A stretch of 64,000 bases of DNA from assembly GCA_022701365.1 (NCBI GenBank), contig JAKUHH010000108.1, positions 1,239,821-1,303,820 on the forward strand, written 5' to 3'. Origin of the DNA: Mycocentrospora acerina (Eukaryota; Ascomycota; Dothideomycetes; Pleosporales). Both the position numbers and the translations under genes were made by a program. Each line of letters begins with the position of its first letter. The first letter of the stretch is position 1. Positions 22,901 through 34,094 of the stretch are shown here, piece after piece. The notes beneath the pieces were generated by a model. The model was not told the DNA's origin and did not search any database. It saw nothing but the letters and a program-made list of their open reading frames with translations.

Positions 22901-25900
22901 TGTCGATGTTGCATACATACTCAAGCGACCGCTTGTGCGGTTGAAGTATCTAGCAAAGAGCTTGAAGGTATGCATTATTTACTGTTTGATGTCGATGAGC
23001 TCCGTATAACTAACCATGATCACAGGGTATCAACTACATCAGACCATCAGAACGTGCGGAAAAGATCTCCAGCGTCTTCCAGGAACTCGTAGCCGCTGCA
23101 CGCAAACGCTCCAATGATGAATACGCTCGTCTGGAAGATGAGGCCGCCTCTAGCATCGACCCTACCCGCACCCGTGATCCACGAAGCCTTGCTCCTCTTG
23201 CAGGTGTACGTGTTGATCCTACACGATGTGTGCGAGCCAGAGATCATTTCGATATGCACCTGTATCACTCAAGTGGCCAGGAGATCAGTTGTCGCGTTGA
23301 GATCCTTCTCCGCGACAACATGCCAGGTGCAGGTAAAGGAGGTGATCTGCTTTTCTGCGAAGTCGACCCAGCAGGACGATGGCTCTTACTTCCACCCGTT
23401 CAACAAAGCCGCGTCTCTGCTCGGAATGGAGACTTGAAGGGCGAGATTGTCGTCATGATCCGCGGTCATCAAGCCGACGGACCTGAATGGAGCGAAGTTA
23501 TGTCGCTGACAATCGACGATGAACAAGCTGGCTTTGAGTGGGTACAGATGCTTGGTCTCAATCCAATACCGCCGCAGATTTCCGAACTCAAGAGAAACCC
23601 AATCACATCTACCGATCCATCTACATTTTTGACCACGACAAGCACAGGACCAGTGTCTCCGCAGAAGAGCCGTACACCTAGCCCTAATGAAATTGATATA
23701 CCTATTGGAGAACAACATACCGAAGTCTCCAAGATATGGCGCTACGGTACGCCTGATAGACGCAGTCAGTCACGTACTGTGTCTTCCGTCACTCCACCCA
23801 GTGCAGACACTTCACTGTTGAGCGGAACTTACGACACAAGCGAACTCTCTCTACCAGACTCCCAATCACCTGTTGACGATCGCTCGACAAGCCCGTACGA
23901 TCCCGACCGAACACCTCGCAGCCTTAATGAGGCCTTGCGCATTGCAAACAATGCATCTCCTTCGAGTCTGAAACGTGCCAAGGCCAAGAGGCTCTCGAGA
24001 CATGCAACTTCATCACCAGTCTCGTCACGCTCCTCGCGCCAAATCATACTTGACGACCCGCAAGATGTCGTTCAGGAACCAGAACATGTTGAGGAAGTCA
24101 AACCGCGCAGGAAATCGACCAAGCGTCGACCTCAATCGCTACCGTCTGGATCGTCTTCAACTGTGTCCCAGTCGCACAAGAACTACAGTGTGTGGATGCC
24201 ATTGTCTGACGTAGGGGACTCAGATGAGTCCGAAGAAGATGACAGATCTATTGGAGACGAAACACTATCACCGCCAGGCTCACCTCCTTCGCCCACACGG
24301 CCACAAGCACACAGGAGAGTCTCTTCCGTACCCTCGCTGGATCTGCCAGTCATTCCCAGACAGAGGAGGTCAAGCCGGTCGTCGACAGGCGCCGAAGAAC
24401 TTGAACCAGAACAAGAACGAATCCTTGAACCGGCATTCGCGTCTCCAAAGTCGAAGAAGAAGTCGAAGCTGGCCAATGAGATACTCGTAGACGATGAAGA
24501 CGAGGGGCCCCCGCCAGTGCCACCACATCGATCACCCAGCCCTGCTACGCCAGTGACACTCAAAGGATCAAAGACTCCGGTGTTTTCGCCATCGTTGCCC
24601 GGATTCAAGAACAAACGGCGCTCCTCATCACCGCTGAAGCATGAGTATGAGCCCTCTACGTGTACCGAGTCGTCAAGCGAGAGTGAGAGCGAAGAAGAAA
24701 TCATCTCTGAGCTGGATGTGTCCGAGGAAGACGAAGCCAGTCTCACGTCTGAATCATCAGATGACGAACTCGAGGACGACGTTCCAACACCGCTGATGCC
24801 TGCAAACTATCCTGGTCTCCGTGGGTACGTTTCTCGCCCAGCCCCACCAGCTCGACGCTCAACTACGTTCGACGAGCCCGAAGTCAAGCCATTTGCAAAG
24901 GTTTCACCACCTTCATCAATCTACACTTTGCAAAATGACACAATCACCCCATCCCAGTCCGCATCCAACACGCCTTACCGAACTGTCCCGCACGATTCAG
25001 GTAAAGCCACCAAGGCGGTGGGGTCCATTTTCTCGTGGTCTGAAGAGGGTCGATGGGACAGTCTGCACCCCGACGAGTGCAGCATCGTTGTCACCCCAGG
25101 CAAGATTGAAGTTTTCGAACTCTCTGCCATGCACTCGAAGCCATTTATGGCCGATGGAGATGAGATCATCCAGCCAGAAGGACGTGCTCCCCTCATTGCG
25201 GTAGAGCTTACCCCCCTGGTGCCTTTGCGTAAATCAACGGCCATTGATATCTCCATTCGTTCCCCACCAACCTCGGAGTCCCGCATCCAGACGGGCAACA
25301 ACCTTATGCTGAGGAGTCGCAATGCTACTGAATGCACGCAGCTGTATGATATGATCAATCAGTCTCGTATCAACAACCCCACATACTTAGCTCTCCAGAA
25401 CGCACGTGGATCATACGGACAAACAAGTTGGGCCGAGGCCATGGATCGAAAGAATGCCGCCCGAACAAATCCAAACACGTCCTCGGGCTGGCTCGGCGGC
25501 ACACTTGGCAGGAGGAACAGCTACCGAAAGACCAGCACACGGGCTGCTTCTATATCCGCCGCCACTGAATCCTCTGTCGGCACGATGAACACAGCACTCC
25601 GTTCCGCATTGGGTCGATTCTCTTTTGGCAAAAATGGCATGTTTAGCGTGCGCAACTCCACCCTCGGATCAAGAAGCACTGGCTCATTCGATGGTGGCGA
25701 GAGTCCCGATTCAGGCGAATTCACCCCACCCACTAGCGCACCAGCAGGTATTACAAACACAAAGTGCCGTCTCTACGAGCGCGAGAGCATGAAGAAATGG
25801 CGCGACATGGGCAGCGCTAGATTGACCATTATGCTCCCATCACCCCATCCCAGTGCCCCCAGCTCTCCCAACTCGCTCAAGCGCGCACCCGGCACGCGAA

Positions 25901-26175
25901 ACCACACTCAAGAACGCAGAATTCTGGTGACGGGTAAGAGAAAGGGTGAGGTGCTGCTTGACGTTACGCTCAGCGAGACATGCTTTGAGCGCGTGGCGAG
26001 GAGTGGCATCGCAGTGAGCGTCTGGGAGGATGTTGTCGGCGAGGACGGCGAGGTAGGAAGAGTAGGCAAGACGGGCGGAGTTAGTGGAGCGAGAGCGAGG
26101 GTGTACATGATTCAGATGAAGAGTGAGAGGGAGTGTGCATACTGCTTTGGATTGTTGGGCAAGCTGAGGTACTGA
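19905..26175 (+). CDS. large Dbl-homology (RhoGEF) protein, possibly Bud3-like
   Basis: Exons 19905-22967 and 23026-26175 encode 2070 residues; the 58-bp intron has a CTAAC branch point. Residues 1-840 are basic, Pro/Ser/Arg-rich and probably disordered, with internal repeats. A Dbl-homology-like helical domain begins near residue 844 (MGELTSDENKYMRELRTLVDG) and runs to about 1100, across the splice (LKYLAKSLKGINYIRPSERA). A PH-like or C2-like segment follows (DHFDMHLYHSSGQEISCRVEILL). A long acidic, Ser-rich linker comes next, and a second PH-like module sits at about residues 1686-1810 (SIFSWSEEGRWDSLHPDE). By family, such proteins activate Rho GTPases at septa or growth sites. The size and DH position suggest filamentous Bud3, which acts on Rho4, but I cannot confirm this without a search. 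The frame in exon 1 is open for 1021 codons, so the model is robust even if the name is not. Confidence 0.8.
21393..21518 (+). repeat. in-frame 69-bp tandem duplication in the RhoGEF gene
   Basis: Two copies (21393-21449 and 21462-21518) encode the same 19-residue block, starting LAPPRRRRSKESV and ending STLELP. The period is 69 bp. Nucleotide differences between copies are mostly synonymous, so the duplication is not brand new. Confidence 0.85.
21684..21842 (+). repeat. three in-frame copies of an acidic 17-18 residue unit
   Basis: Three consecutive units of the form APS(T)IFSDDTAETPVQE are encoded with periods of 51 and 54 bp; the first copy lacks the Thr codon and the third has Met for Val. 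DNA identity between units is high. The unit is acidic with Ser/Thr followed by Asp/Glu or Pro, so it could be a repeated phosphosite or docking motif. Confidence 0.85.
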
Positions 26176-26187
26176 GGTACTGAGGTG
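26164..26187 (+). repeat. 8-bp tandem repeat straddling the RhoGEF stop codon
   Basis: Three near-perfect units of CTGAGGTA run through the last sense codons and the TGA stop at 26173-26175. Gain or loss of one unit would shift the frame at the extreme C-terminus. Confidence 0.75.
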
Positions 26188-26205
26188 TTGTATTGAGTGG
26201 AAAGC

Positions 26206-26208
<3 letters not shown>

Positions 26209-26237
<29 letters not shown>
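26209..26237 (+). repeat. (GA)n microsatellite in the RhoGEF 3' flank
   Basis: About 14 uninterrupted GA dinucleotides begin 34 bases after the stop codon. Confidence 0.9.
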
Positions 26238-26241
<4 letters not shown>

Positions 26242-26807
26242 GTGGTTTAATGAAAGAGACGAAGAAGAAGAAGAAGGAACAAACTCTCTTCTTTGGACAG
26301 ACAAGATTTGTTTTAAATTTTGTGTCTTTATGCCTTATTTTTGAAATTTCCAGCGCGGCGTTTTTTTTTTATTCTCTCTCTCTTTGGTCTGTGACCGAGG
26401 AGGCGGATGGATGGATGGATGCAAGTGGTGAAGGGGGGAGGGGGTGGAATATACCAGGGGTCTTTTTTTTTTTTTTTTGAAAACAGTAGTAGTTTGTAGT
26501 TTTAATTACTCTTGTGCTTAGTTATTATAAATGATTGATGTGTATGTGATTGTACCTTTTTTTTCTTCCTCTTATTCTTCTTATTCTTCTTCTCCTTCTT
26601 CATCTGGTCACTCGTTTGGTGTTTGAGTAACTAGCTAGCTGGTCCTCATTATCAACAACAATGATTTTAAAAAAAAATCGTAATAAATAATCACTTTATT
26701 TCCCATCTTTTCTCCTTTTTTTTTTTAATTTCCACAACTTAAGAGGAAGTGTGCGTGTGTGTGTTTTTTTTTTAATAATTTCCCCACTGATTTGTCGTTC
26801 TTCCTCT

Positions 26808-26817
<10 letters not shown>

Positions 26818-26839
<22 letters not shown>

Positions 26840-26848
26840 TTCTTCTTG
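26818..26848 (+). repeat. (CTT)n microsatellite
   Basis: About ten CTT triplets, extending a longer imperfect CTTCCTCTT tract from about 26798. Confidence 0.85.
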
Positions 26849-26893
26849 GCTATCTACTTCAAAAGTATTGCATGCATGTAGATAAACAAGTAA

Positions 26894-26934
<41 letters not shown>

Positions 26935-26941
26935 TAGACAG
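26894..26941 (+). repeat. (GACA)n tetranucleotide microsatellite
   Basis: About eleven CAGA/GACA units, with one GATA variant near the end. Confidence 0.9.
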
Positions 26942-27006
26942 GTGTAAATAAAAATCTCATTTCCTTTTCATTCACGTTTCTACAGAATTAAATAAAAAAA
27001 ATCATC

Positions 27007-28294
27007 CTACTCCTCATCCTCCTCCTCCTCGACCATCCAATCCCGACACTTGACCCCCTTGCCCGCCTTTGTAGTAGAAGTAGTAACAGGATTGCACCTC
27101 GCGACCCTCCCTCCCCTAAACTGCACGGCATAGTCCCATCCCCAGCGGGCACTCATGCCCCAAGCGGGGAAATCGGTGCTGACGATTTGCGCGCCACTAG
27201 CCAGTGCGGCGTCGCGCATTTCAGTGCTGCGGGCGAGGATGGTATCGAGGGGGACGTCTGCGCGGGTGCGGACGAGATAGCCCTTTTTGACGAGGCGCTG
27301 GATGGCGGCTGTGTTTGTGGCGTTGCGGGGCTCGTTGTATTTGATAAAGGCGCAGTCTGGGGAGCCCTCGAGGGCGTTTGTGAAGACGGTGCGGTTTTGG
27401 AGCGAGGCGTGGCCGTTTGCGGTGTAGAGCTCGCGCGGGGAGGAGGGGATGGACGGGGTGGGGTCGTTGTCAAAGTAGAAGAGGAATTTGCCGCGGGAGG
27501 AGGAGAGGAGCGGCCAGCCGTTGCGGAGGATGGATTGCTCGAGGGTGAGGTTGGCTTGCCGGACGGAGTCTGGGGTGATGAGGCGGGAGGGGGGGAAGAC
27601 GGAGAGGATGGAGGCGTCGACGTTGAGGAGGCGGGGGAGCGTCCAGTTTGTGGCTTCGCCGGGGCAGACGCCGCCGGCGGAGCAGGCAGGGGCTTCGGTT
27701 TTGAGCTCTAGGTCGATGAGGATGGGGGTGTGGAGGGGGTGGGCGTCGGACCAGGATTTGAGCTCGCGGAGGCAGTCGATGAAGGTGTGGCAGACGGAGT
27801 CGGTGTCAAAGTCGGTGACGTGGAAGACTTTGAGGCCCGGTTTGGAGAGGACGTCGCCGTTGAAAGGCGTGGTGGCGTTGGTGAGGTTGGAGAGCTTCCA
27901 GATGAGTGGTGGGTTGTAGAGGCCGCCTTTTTCGTCAGAGTGCAGGTCGAGTTCAAAGGAGCGCACGGATTGGTGTTCGAGTTGGATGGAGAGGTTGCTG
28001 TGCGAGTAGTAGTAGCTTTGCGCTCCGGGGATGTATTTCTCGAAAATGGGGCGTTCCAAAGGGGAGATTTCACGGTGGTATGAGTTGTGTGTTCCAATGA
28101 CCTGGATGTGGTTGAGACGGATGTCCGACTTGCCGGTGGCGGAGGCGCCTTCTGAACAAATGTTGTTAGGGCTGGAATGTACAATAAAAGAGATGATTTC
28201 ATACGTGCAAGGAGCAGCAAGCCTGCTGATACCTATTGAAAATTCAGTAACGTTTACTCAGTATCTGCACACAACTTACCAATTGGCCAATCAT
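27007..28294 (-). CDS. secreted PLC-like phosphodiesterase (Ca2+-dependent PI-PLC type)
   Basis: The model is complement(27007-28151, 28205-28232, 28280-28294) and encodes 395 residues. Two very small first exons (15 and 28 nt) are needed to build the signal peptide MIGQLVSAGLLLLAQGASA; both introns (47 and 53 bp) have good donors, and the second has CTAAC. The mature protein begins GKSDIRLNHIQVIGTHNSYH, the start of the PI-PLC-X-like TIM barrel. FELDLHSDEKGG, KVFHVTDFDTDSVCHTF and PILIDLELKT follow and supply the expected catalytic His/Asp/Glu residues of the PI-PLC-C1 family. Several NxT/NxS sequons fit secretion. The C-terminus is acidic (EEEEDEE), which is unusual for a secreted enzyme. 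The expected activity is cleavage of a phosphodiester in phosphoinositide-like substrates; the actual substrate is unknown. Confidence 0.83.
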
Positions 28295-28929
28295 GTTGCC
28301 CGCCCGTCTGTCTATATACCTTTGCTTGAAATGGCGTATAGTCGACAACTGCACCAGGCTGCAGAAAGAAGAGCAGATGGACAATTAACTGCTCTTTATA
28401 CCCCAACTCAACCCCTACAGCGCGATTCCTATTTTTCGTCGACTATCCCTCTGCCAGATGAGGTCAGCCGCGTTGCTCCACTCCACATCAGCACATGCGC
28501 CCAAGCTTCGCGACGATTGGTCCAAGGCCACAATCCGTCGGCCGCTCTACATACTGCCCTTACCTCATGTACAATGCCTGCATCCGTTGATGGTCATGTC
28601 ATGTCATGCCAGGGATATGGGAGCGATTGTGTTTGTTTGCACGAGACGGGTGGGAAGCGTTGGTAAGGAATAGTTGTAACGCAAAGGTACCTTGCATGCA
28701 AAGTAAGTCTGGTTGCGAATTGGACTACCGGATGGAAAGGCGGGGTACATGATGCGCTAGTATGGAATAATGTGAGTAGTTGTTCGACGTTACTTGAAAT
28801 ACTGCCATGCCAATGCTTCGAAGATTCTGTTGCATTCACGACTTTGCTAAAATAAAAATGTGGGGTATCATGTCCTGTTTCCGTTTTACCAAAAACCTGC
28901 GCCCAACATTTACGCTTAAACAAAATCCA
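28295..28929. other. intergenic; PLC-like promoter with candidate TATA box
   Basis: A TATAAAG on the minus strand (28394-28400) lies about 100 bases upstream of the PLC-like start codon. The plus-strand frame through here is antisense to exon 1-3 and not credible. Confidence 0.45.
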
Positions 28930-31900
28930 TCACCCATCCATCCCACTGGGTTCATACGTCCCGTCTCCAAAATATAGCATCTCGTGGGGCAAATACTCCA
29001 AGTCCCACGGCATCATGTCTACCCCAAGCACAGACATGTCAATGTCTTGGGTATCAATAACCATATCACCAAATGTATGATCCGAGGGAGTAGAATACGT
29101 CGCAAATGCCGGGGAAAAGCCGTTGTGTGGCAGAATCTGTTGCTGTGAAGGAATTTGGTTGTTCGTAGTAAATGTAGACCGCGCATACGACGCCGGACTT
29201 TGGAGAATTGCACGAGGGGAAGTAGTGGAGAATGGTGAGTGGAGGTTTAGAAGGAGGTCGGCATCGGAGACGAGCGCAGCATCGGGGTGTGTGACCTTGG
29301 AAAAGGGTTCGTCTTGTAATGGTGGGGGCATGGATGATGCGTCGAAACGCGAAAACGTGGTTGGCGATGCCATCTGCTGTTGAGGCTCGAATTTAATAGA
29401 AGAATCAGCGATGCGAGATGCAATGGACGGCTGTGAGCTGACAGGGGGTAGGATTGGCGGGCCTGGCTTCGTATCGCGGGGATTGTTATTCTCCGAGCTG
29501 TACATGACAGCAACGTTTGTTGATGGCGAATTCATGGTGCCAGTGAGTGACCACCCTATCGCTACACACCATTGTCAGTCGACGCAAAACTGCTCCAATG
29601 AGAATGACATACCTTGATTAGAATGAGCCATAGGAGATCCCGGTATGGCTGACATTTTGGTCCCCTTTCCCATTACTGGAGCCACCTTTGCGACGTCCCC
29701 ATCTGGACTTTGTGCAGTCAGATATGTGCCCCAGCTGAGTTTTCTTCGCCAGCCAGGGCTCGTGAATGACGGCTCTGGTCTAGGCATCTCCAGTGCACTT
29801 TCCATTTCCTCTCTTGTATACAATAACGGATCACCGACGCCCTTAGCCTTCTGATCTAGCACAGTCATGATATACTTGACACCAGCCCAGTACGTCTCCT
29901 GGGACTGCAAAGTACGATAGCAGCGTTGGTAGTTTTGATTGGCAGCGGATGCAAGTAGGGTATGCTTTGCAGCTTGCTTTTGCTCACGATCCTGGACATG
30001 ACCGAGGAGTTCTCCATTTGCAGGTCCGGGGACTTTTTCAGCATACGAGCCCCCGAGTGATTTGTCTGCGTTATTTTCGTCTTTCGCTCCTGGAGATGGC
30101 GGCCGAGTTTGAGGCTGGGAAGAAGCGGACTGAATCGCAGTCTCTTTGAGAAACGCACATGCGGCGATGTAGATTGGCTGGCTACAATACGGTTAGCGGT
30201 GCTCGGGATGAAGCAAATCAGTGCATTTTACCTTGTGAATGGATTGGCCACTCCAGTCTTCGCATCAATGAGCTCTGTAAAAGCCAGTATGTCGGCGACT
30301 GTCTTCGCGGACGACATGGATAACTCCCTGCTGTTGGCAGATAGCGACTGTGGCGTCTCCTCGAATGTTTTCAGTAGTGTTGGCTGGTGCAAAAGAACAA
30401 TCAAAGTATGGAACCAGCAATGGAGCAAAAGGAAATTTGTACCCTGGCGGATCTTGACATATAGCTGGAAGTTTACAGCGTTAAAGTGCAATTTGGATGA
30501 TAGATTCTGATAGATATCCGTCAGTCTGTTCTCCAGGGTACTGAGCTGCGTTTGAAGGGCTTCGGTGATGTCTGTTGCATTTCTCACTCCGTTCAAGAGA
30601 TCAGTGACTCGGCCGTAGAGGTGAATGATTCTGATCAGAGCAGGAAAGGGCAATGGACATCTCGACCCGGTGTCAACCTCGTCGAGTGAAGGAAATGATA
30701 TCTCAATCTCCTGATCGCGTAACGTGACCGGCCGCCCGGTTCCGGATGAAATGACGCGATCAAGAAAGAAGATGGACCAAAAGGTGTCAAGTCTTTCACG
30801 TTCGACGTCTCTTTGCTCTTGTTCTTCAGGACTGGCCACGTTTGCGTGGGATTGTTGAGGACCTGTTGGTGCGTTTATTTTGTTCGAGCCCCTGGGATCC
30901 ATTGCGACAGACTTTGGGGTAGTGCCATCGAGTCCCTCATATTTCAGCCCTTGAAGTGTGTGCATACCCAGATCCTGCGCCATCCGAATCGCAATTCCTA
31001 GATACATCCACAGGCCACTGTCACGACTAGCTCCGAATTCATCGTAGGCGAGCAATAGTGCTGCCTGGACCACGGCGACGCTAGGACAGGGGAAGGCGTC
31101 TGGAATAGCTGATTTGGCTCGTTGAGCAAACGCCTGGCCATACTCGGAGGGTTGCACTTTGCTTGGTGAATCTTGTCCACCTGCCTGAGGATTGCTGTTG
31201 TTGGTGAAGATTGGGTTTGTCGAGAAGCGGGCCGACAGCGCGCACACGGCGTCGACAAGTATTGCGTCGACCTGCTTTTCCTCGAGGTCACGCATGAAAC
31301 GCTCACGCTGGAGAAATGGAAAGCAACATCCAAGGTGAATGAAGAAGAGCTTGCAGAGCTGGATGATCAGAGGGCTTGGCGACATTGTAGAATTGTCGTA
31401 GACGGGAATGTCCATTGGCGTGTGAGTCTCTTGGGGCTGAGGTGAGCCCACTGATGGAAGCTGTGGGGGTGAGAATTCTGCCGATGGTTCTACCAATGTT
31501 AGTTGTGCAGCTTGCAGCATAGGTAGAATGACACACGGTCTGAGGTGTTGTGGGCGCTCCCATGCCGATTTCCTCTGACTTTGACGACCATTTGCTTGAA
31601 GCCAGGCATGATGGCGGTGGGCCCAAAGTAGCGAAAATACGGCATGCGGTTACGGACGCTCAGAGTCAGCACGCTGCGACCTGTATCTTGTTAGTTTGAC
31701 TTTGAACCAAACTTGCACGCAGGCCATTACCATCGTTGGTGTCGTGTCTTGGTAAGCGATCTTCAAAATTTGAAGCAGAATGCAGTGATGAAGCGGACGC
31801 CGTGCGGGGGTTTTGCGGCCGTGAGAGCTGTGGGTCGATTGGCTGCTCCAGGGTGTGGAAAGGAGCATTGGCTGAGACATTGCTGTCGCGCCGTGGCAGC

Positions 31901-32212
31901 TTTGTAGCGTCAGACTTTTGGTCGTTTGCAGCGGCCTCGTCTCCATAGCCGGCGCACAGTTGCTTGCTCTGCACGCATTTGGCACAGTTTGGACGCTCGC
32001 CTGGCGGTGGGTTAGTGTGGGGTGCAGGCGGCGTGGAGAGTGGTGGGTTGGCTCTGACCAGAACAGCGCGTCTTCTTGCGGCGACATGTCAGACAGGCGG
32101 TGTTGATTCTGCGGCGCTTCGCATAGGGACCATCATTGTTGGTCACGAAGCGAATGGGCTTGGGTTGGGGGGCAGCAGCACGTGGAGTTGACGGCGCGGC
32201 TGCTGAATTCAT
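28930..32212 (-). CDS. Zn2Cys6 fungal transcription factor (six exons)
   Basis: The model is complement(28930-29555, 29613-30181, 30232-31489, 31537-31680, 31731-32000, 32059-32212) and encodes 1006 residues; all five introns are 47-58 bp and frame-consistent. The zinc cluster is again split by intron 1: KRRRINTACLTCRRKKTRC, then GERPNCAKCVQSKQLC. Downstream, exon 3 carries RMPYFRYFGPTAIMPGF, a segment conserved in a group of fungal regulators, and exon 4 carries the fungal-specific domain (LCKLFFIHLGCCFPFLQRER; DTFWSIFFLDRVISSGTGRP). The exon 4/5 splice rebuilds NPFTSQPIYIAACAFLKE. The C-terminal 200 residues are Ser/Pro/Gln-rich and acidic, a plausible activation domain. The start is uncertain: the frame is open to an earlier ATG at 32599, which would add 129 low-complexity residues. 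I chose 32212 because the conserved region starts soon after it. Confidence 0.85.
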
Positions 32213-32720
32213 AGAAGGATGAGGTGAGGAGTGTGCATGCGAGGGCTGTGCTTGGAGCGGGGAAATCACGGAGAGTAGAGGCAATTCAACATGGGGCGAA
32301 TCAAGGGCAATGGTGGTGACGGGCGCGGTCGGTGGACGACAGAGGGGGGCTGCAGAGACACGAGCGCATAGTCCTGGATGCGGCTGCGGGAGATGTGGCT
32401 GTGTGCGTGGAGGCGGGTGGAGTTGTTTGGAGCTGCTTGGAGAGGCACGGGGAGACGATGTCCAGGCAGATGGTCGCTCGGGGTCGGCAGAGGTGCGGAG
32501 TGCAGCAGGGCGGAGTGGAGAAGCCCCGGCCCCAGACCCGACGCGACAGGGCATGCAGGATCCCGCCGCGCTTGGCGAAGAGGCTGCTCGCTTAGTCATT
32601 GCGGGCAGGCTGCGCAGAAGACGCGGAAGCTCCTACCAGTTCCTCCACCTACAAGAGAAGAGGTACGTCGTTGCCCGCCGCCTGTCTCCAGCACCGCCAA
32701 GCACAACCACCACCACCGCC
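32213..32720. promoter_or_regulatory. divergent promoter region (Zn2Cys6 factor / ATP12)
   Basis: The gap separates the two outward-facing start codons. If the regulator instead starts at 32599, the shared region shrinks to 121 bp. The sequence is GC-rich with Ser/Pro-coding character on the minus strand; no clear TATA box is seen. Confidence 0.45.
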
Positions 32721-34094
32721 ATGGAATCCATCCGCCCTGCATTGGCGACGCTGCGGCTGTCGGCGCCCCGGCCAGCCTACCGCCCGCTGTACCAATGTCT
32801 GCACACGTCGGCCGCTCGGTGCGCGACGCCTCTGCCGCACCCCTCGGTTCCTGGGCCCCCGCCTGAGACGCCCTCGCCTGCCGCCACGGATGCATTGGAG
32901 AGGGTGGCGCGCAAGAAGCGGCAGGCGAGCATGCTGAAGCAGGCCCAGGAGGCGCGCGTGTCCTCGAAGACGACGACGGTGCTCAAGAAGCGCTTCTGGA
33001 AGGATGTCACTGTCAAGGAAACAGAGGGTAGGTCTTTTTTTTTTAAACTTTTTCTACTCTTTTTATTCTTTGTTTTTTTATACAGCACCTTGCATTACAT
33101 GTGCATATTTTACACTCTGTTGATTTGCATGTGCTTGTTTGCATGTCTTTATTTACATGTCCTTGTTTGCATGTCTTTATTCACATGTCCTTGTTTTACA
33201 CCACCTCACTTTACACTACTTCACTGAGAACGCACTTCACGGATAACACTCTTCACTGATAAAGCATTTCACGGATAATGCACTTCACTGACAAAGCACT
33301 TCACTGACAATGTAACAGAGGGTCTGCAAGTGTTCCTGGACCAGCGACCGGTCCGCACGCCCGACAAGCAGGTTCTTACCCTGCCCACCTCCAAGCCCCT
33401 GCTCGCCACGGCCATTGCCCTCGAGTGGGACCTGTTGATGAGTGCCCAGCAGGCGCTCAAGACACACTACATCCCCATGACGTCCATTGCTGCCCGTGCG
33501 CTCGACATTCAGGCTGCGGATGCAAAGGGCAACGAGCGCGTGCGTGGGGCCATCATCGACATGTTGCTCGACTACCTTGCCACGGACACGATGCTGTGCT
33601 GGGCCCCGGCGGTTGTCATGAATGAGACGCTGCGCAACGGCAAGACGCTGCGCAATTTGCAAGAGGAGGCAGCCACCAAGCTCATTGCCTACCTCACCAC
33701 ACACGTGTGGCCCGGTGTGCAAATCACGCCCACGCTCGACGACAGCATTGTGCCCGTGTCGCAGCCCGAGATGACGACCAAGGTGATTCACGGGTGGTGC
33801 GTGGGGCTCCCTGCATTTGAGCTGGCGGGGCTAGAGCGGGCGGTGCTGGCATCCAAGAGTCTGCTGGTGGGCGTGCGCCTGATCTACGAGTGGGGCGAGG
33901 CTTTTGCACACACGCGCAAGCCCAGCTCGGGAAGACGATTTGGGATTGAAGAGGCAGCCGAGGCGTCGACGTTGGAGGTACGATGGCAGACGGGGCAGTG
34001 GGGAGAGGTCGAGGACACGCATGATGTTGAAAAGGAGGATTTGCGGCGGCAGCTGGGCAATGCGATTATTCTGGTGGGTGGCAAGTCGTCGTAG
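32721..34094 (+). CDS. ATP12: F1-ATPase assembly chaperone Atp12, mitochondrial
   Basis: Exons 32721-33027 and 33319-34094 encode 360 residues. The N-terminus is Arg/Ser/Ala-rich without acidic residues and includes RPLYQCLHTSAARCATP, a typical matrix-targeting and cleavage region. The ATP12 domain begins at KKRFWKDVTVKETEEGLQVF, which crosses the splice, and continues through RPVRTPDKQVLTLPTSKPLL, CWAPAVVMNETLRNGK and LAGLERAVLASKSLLVGVRL; these are family signatures. Atp12 binds the F1 alpha subunit in the mitochondrial matrix and prevents its aggregation during F1 assembly. The intron is unusually long (291 bp) and carries two degenerate repeat arrays. The acceptor at 33318 was chosen because the alternative AG two bases later breaks the frame. 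Confidence 0.93.
33127..33310 (+). repeat. two degenerate minisatellite arrays inside the ATP12 intron
   Basis: Array 1 (about 33127-33197) repeats units like GCATGTCTTTATTTACATGTCC, roughly 13-14 bp per half-unit and five to six half-units. Array 2 (about 33217-33310) repeats CACTTCACTGACAAAG-like units of 14-18 bp, about six copies, and ends eight bases before the 3' splice site. Confidence 0.8.

Larger units (their letters stand above)
26238..27006. other. simple-sequence-rich gap between convergent genes
   Basis: The 3' ends of the RhoGEF and the PLC-like gene meet here. The interval is packed with simple repeats: a 16-base T run at 26463-26478, several further T8-T10 runs, TTC/CTT triplets and a GACA tetranucleotide array. 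No gene is present; AATAAA-like signals occur near 26681 and 26947. Confidence 0.7.

Noticed and set aside
24183..24746. Minus-strand 187-codon Ser/Gly-rich frame
   Set aside because: Antisense shadow of the acidic Ser-rich linker of the RhoGEF gene.
27187..28666. Plus-strand frames of 117-211 codons opposite the PLC-like gene
   Set aside because: Antisense to a gene with clear catalytic motifs and signal peptide; Gly/Glu/Val-rich composition typical of shadow frames.
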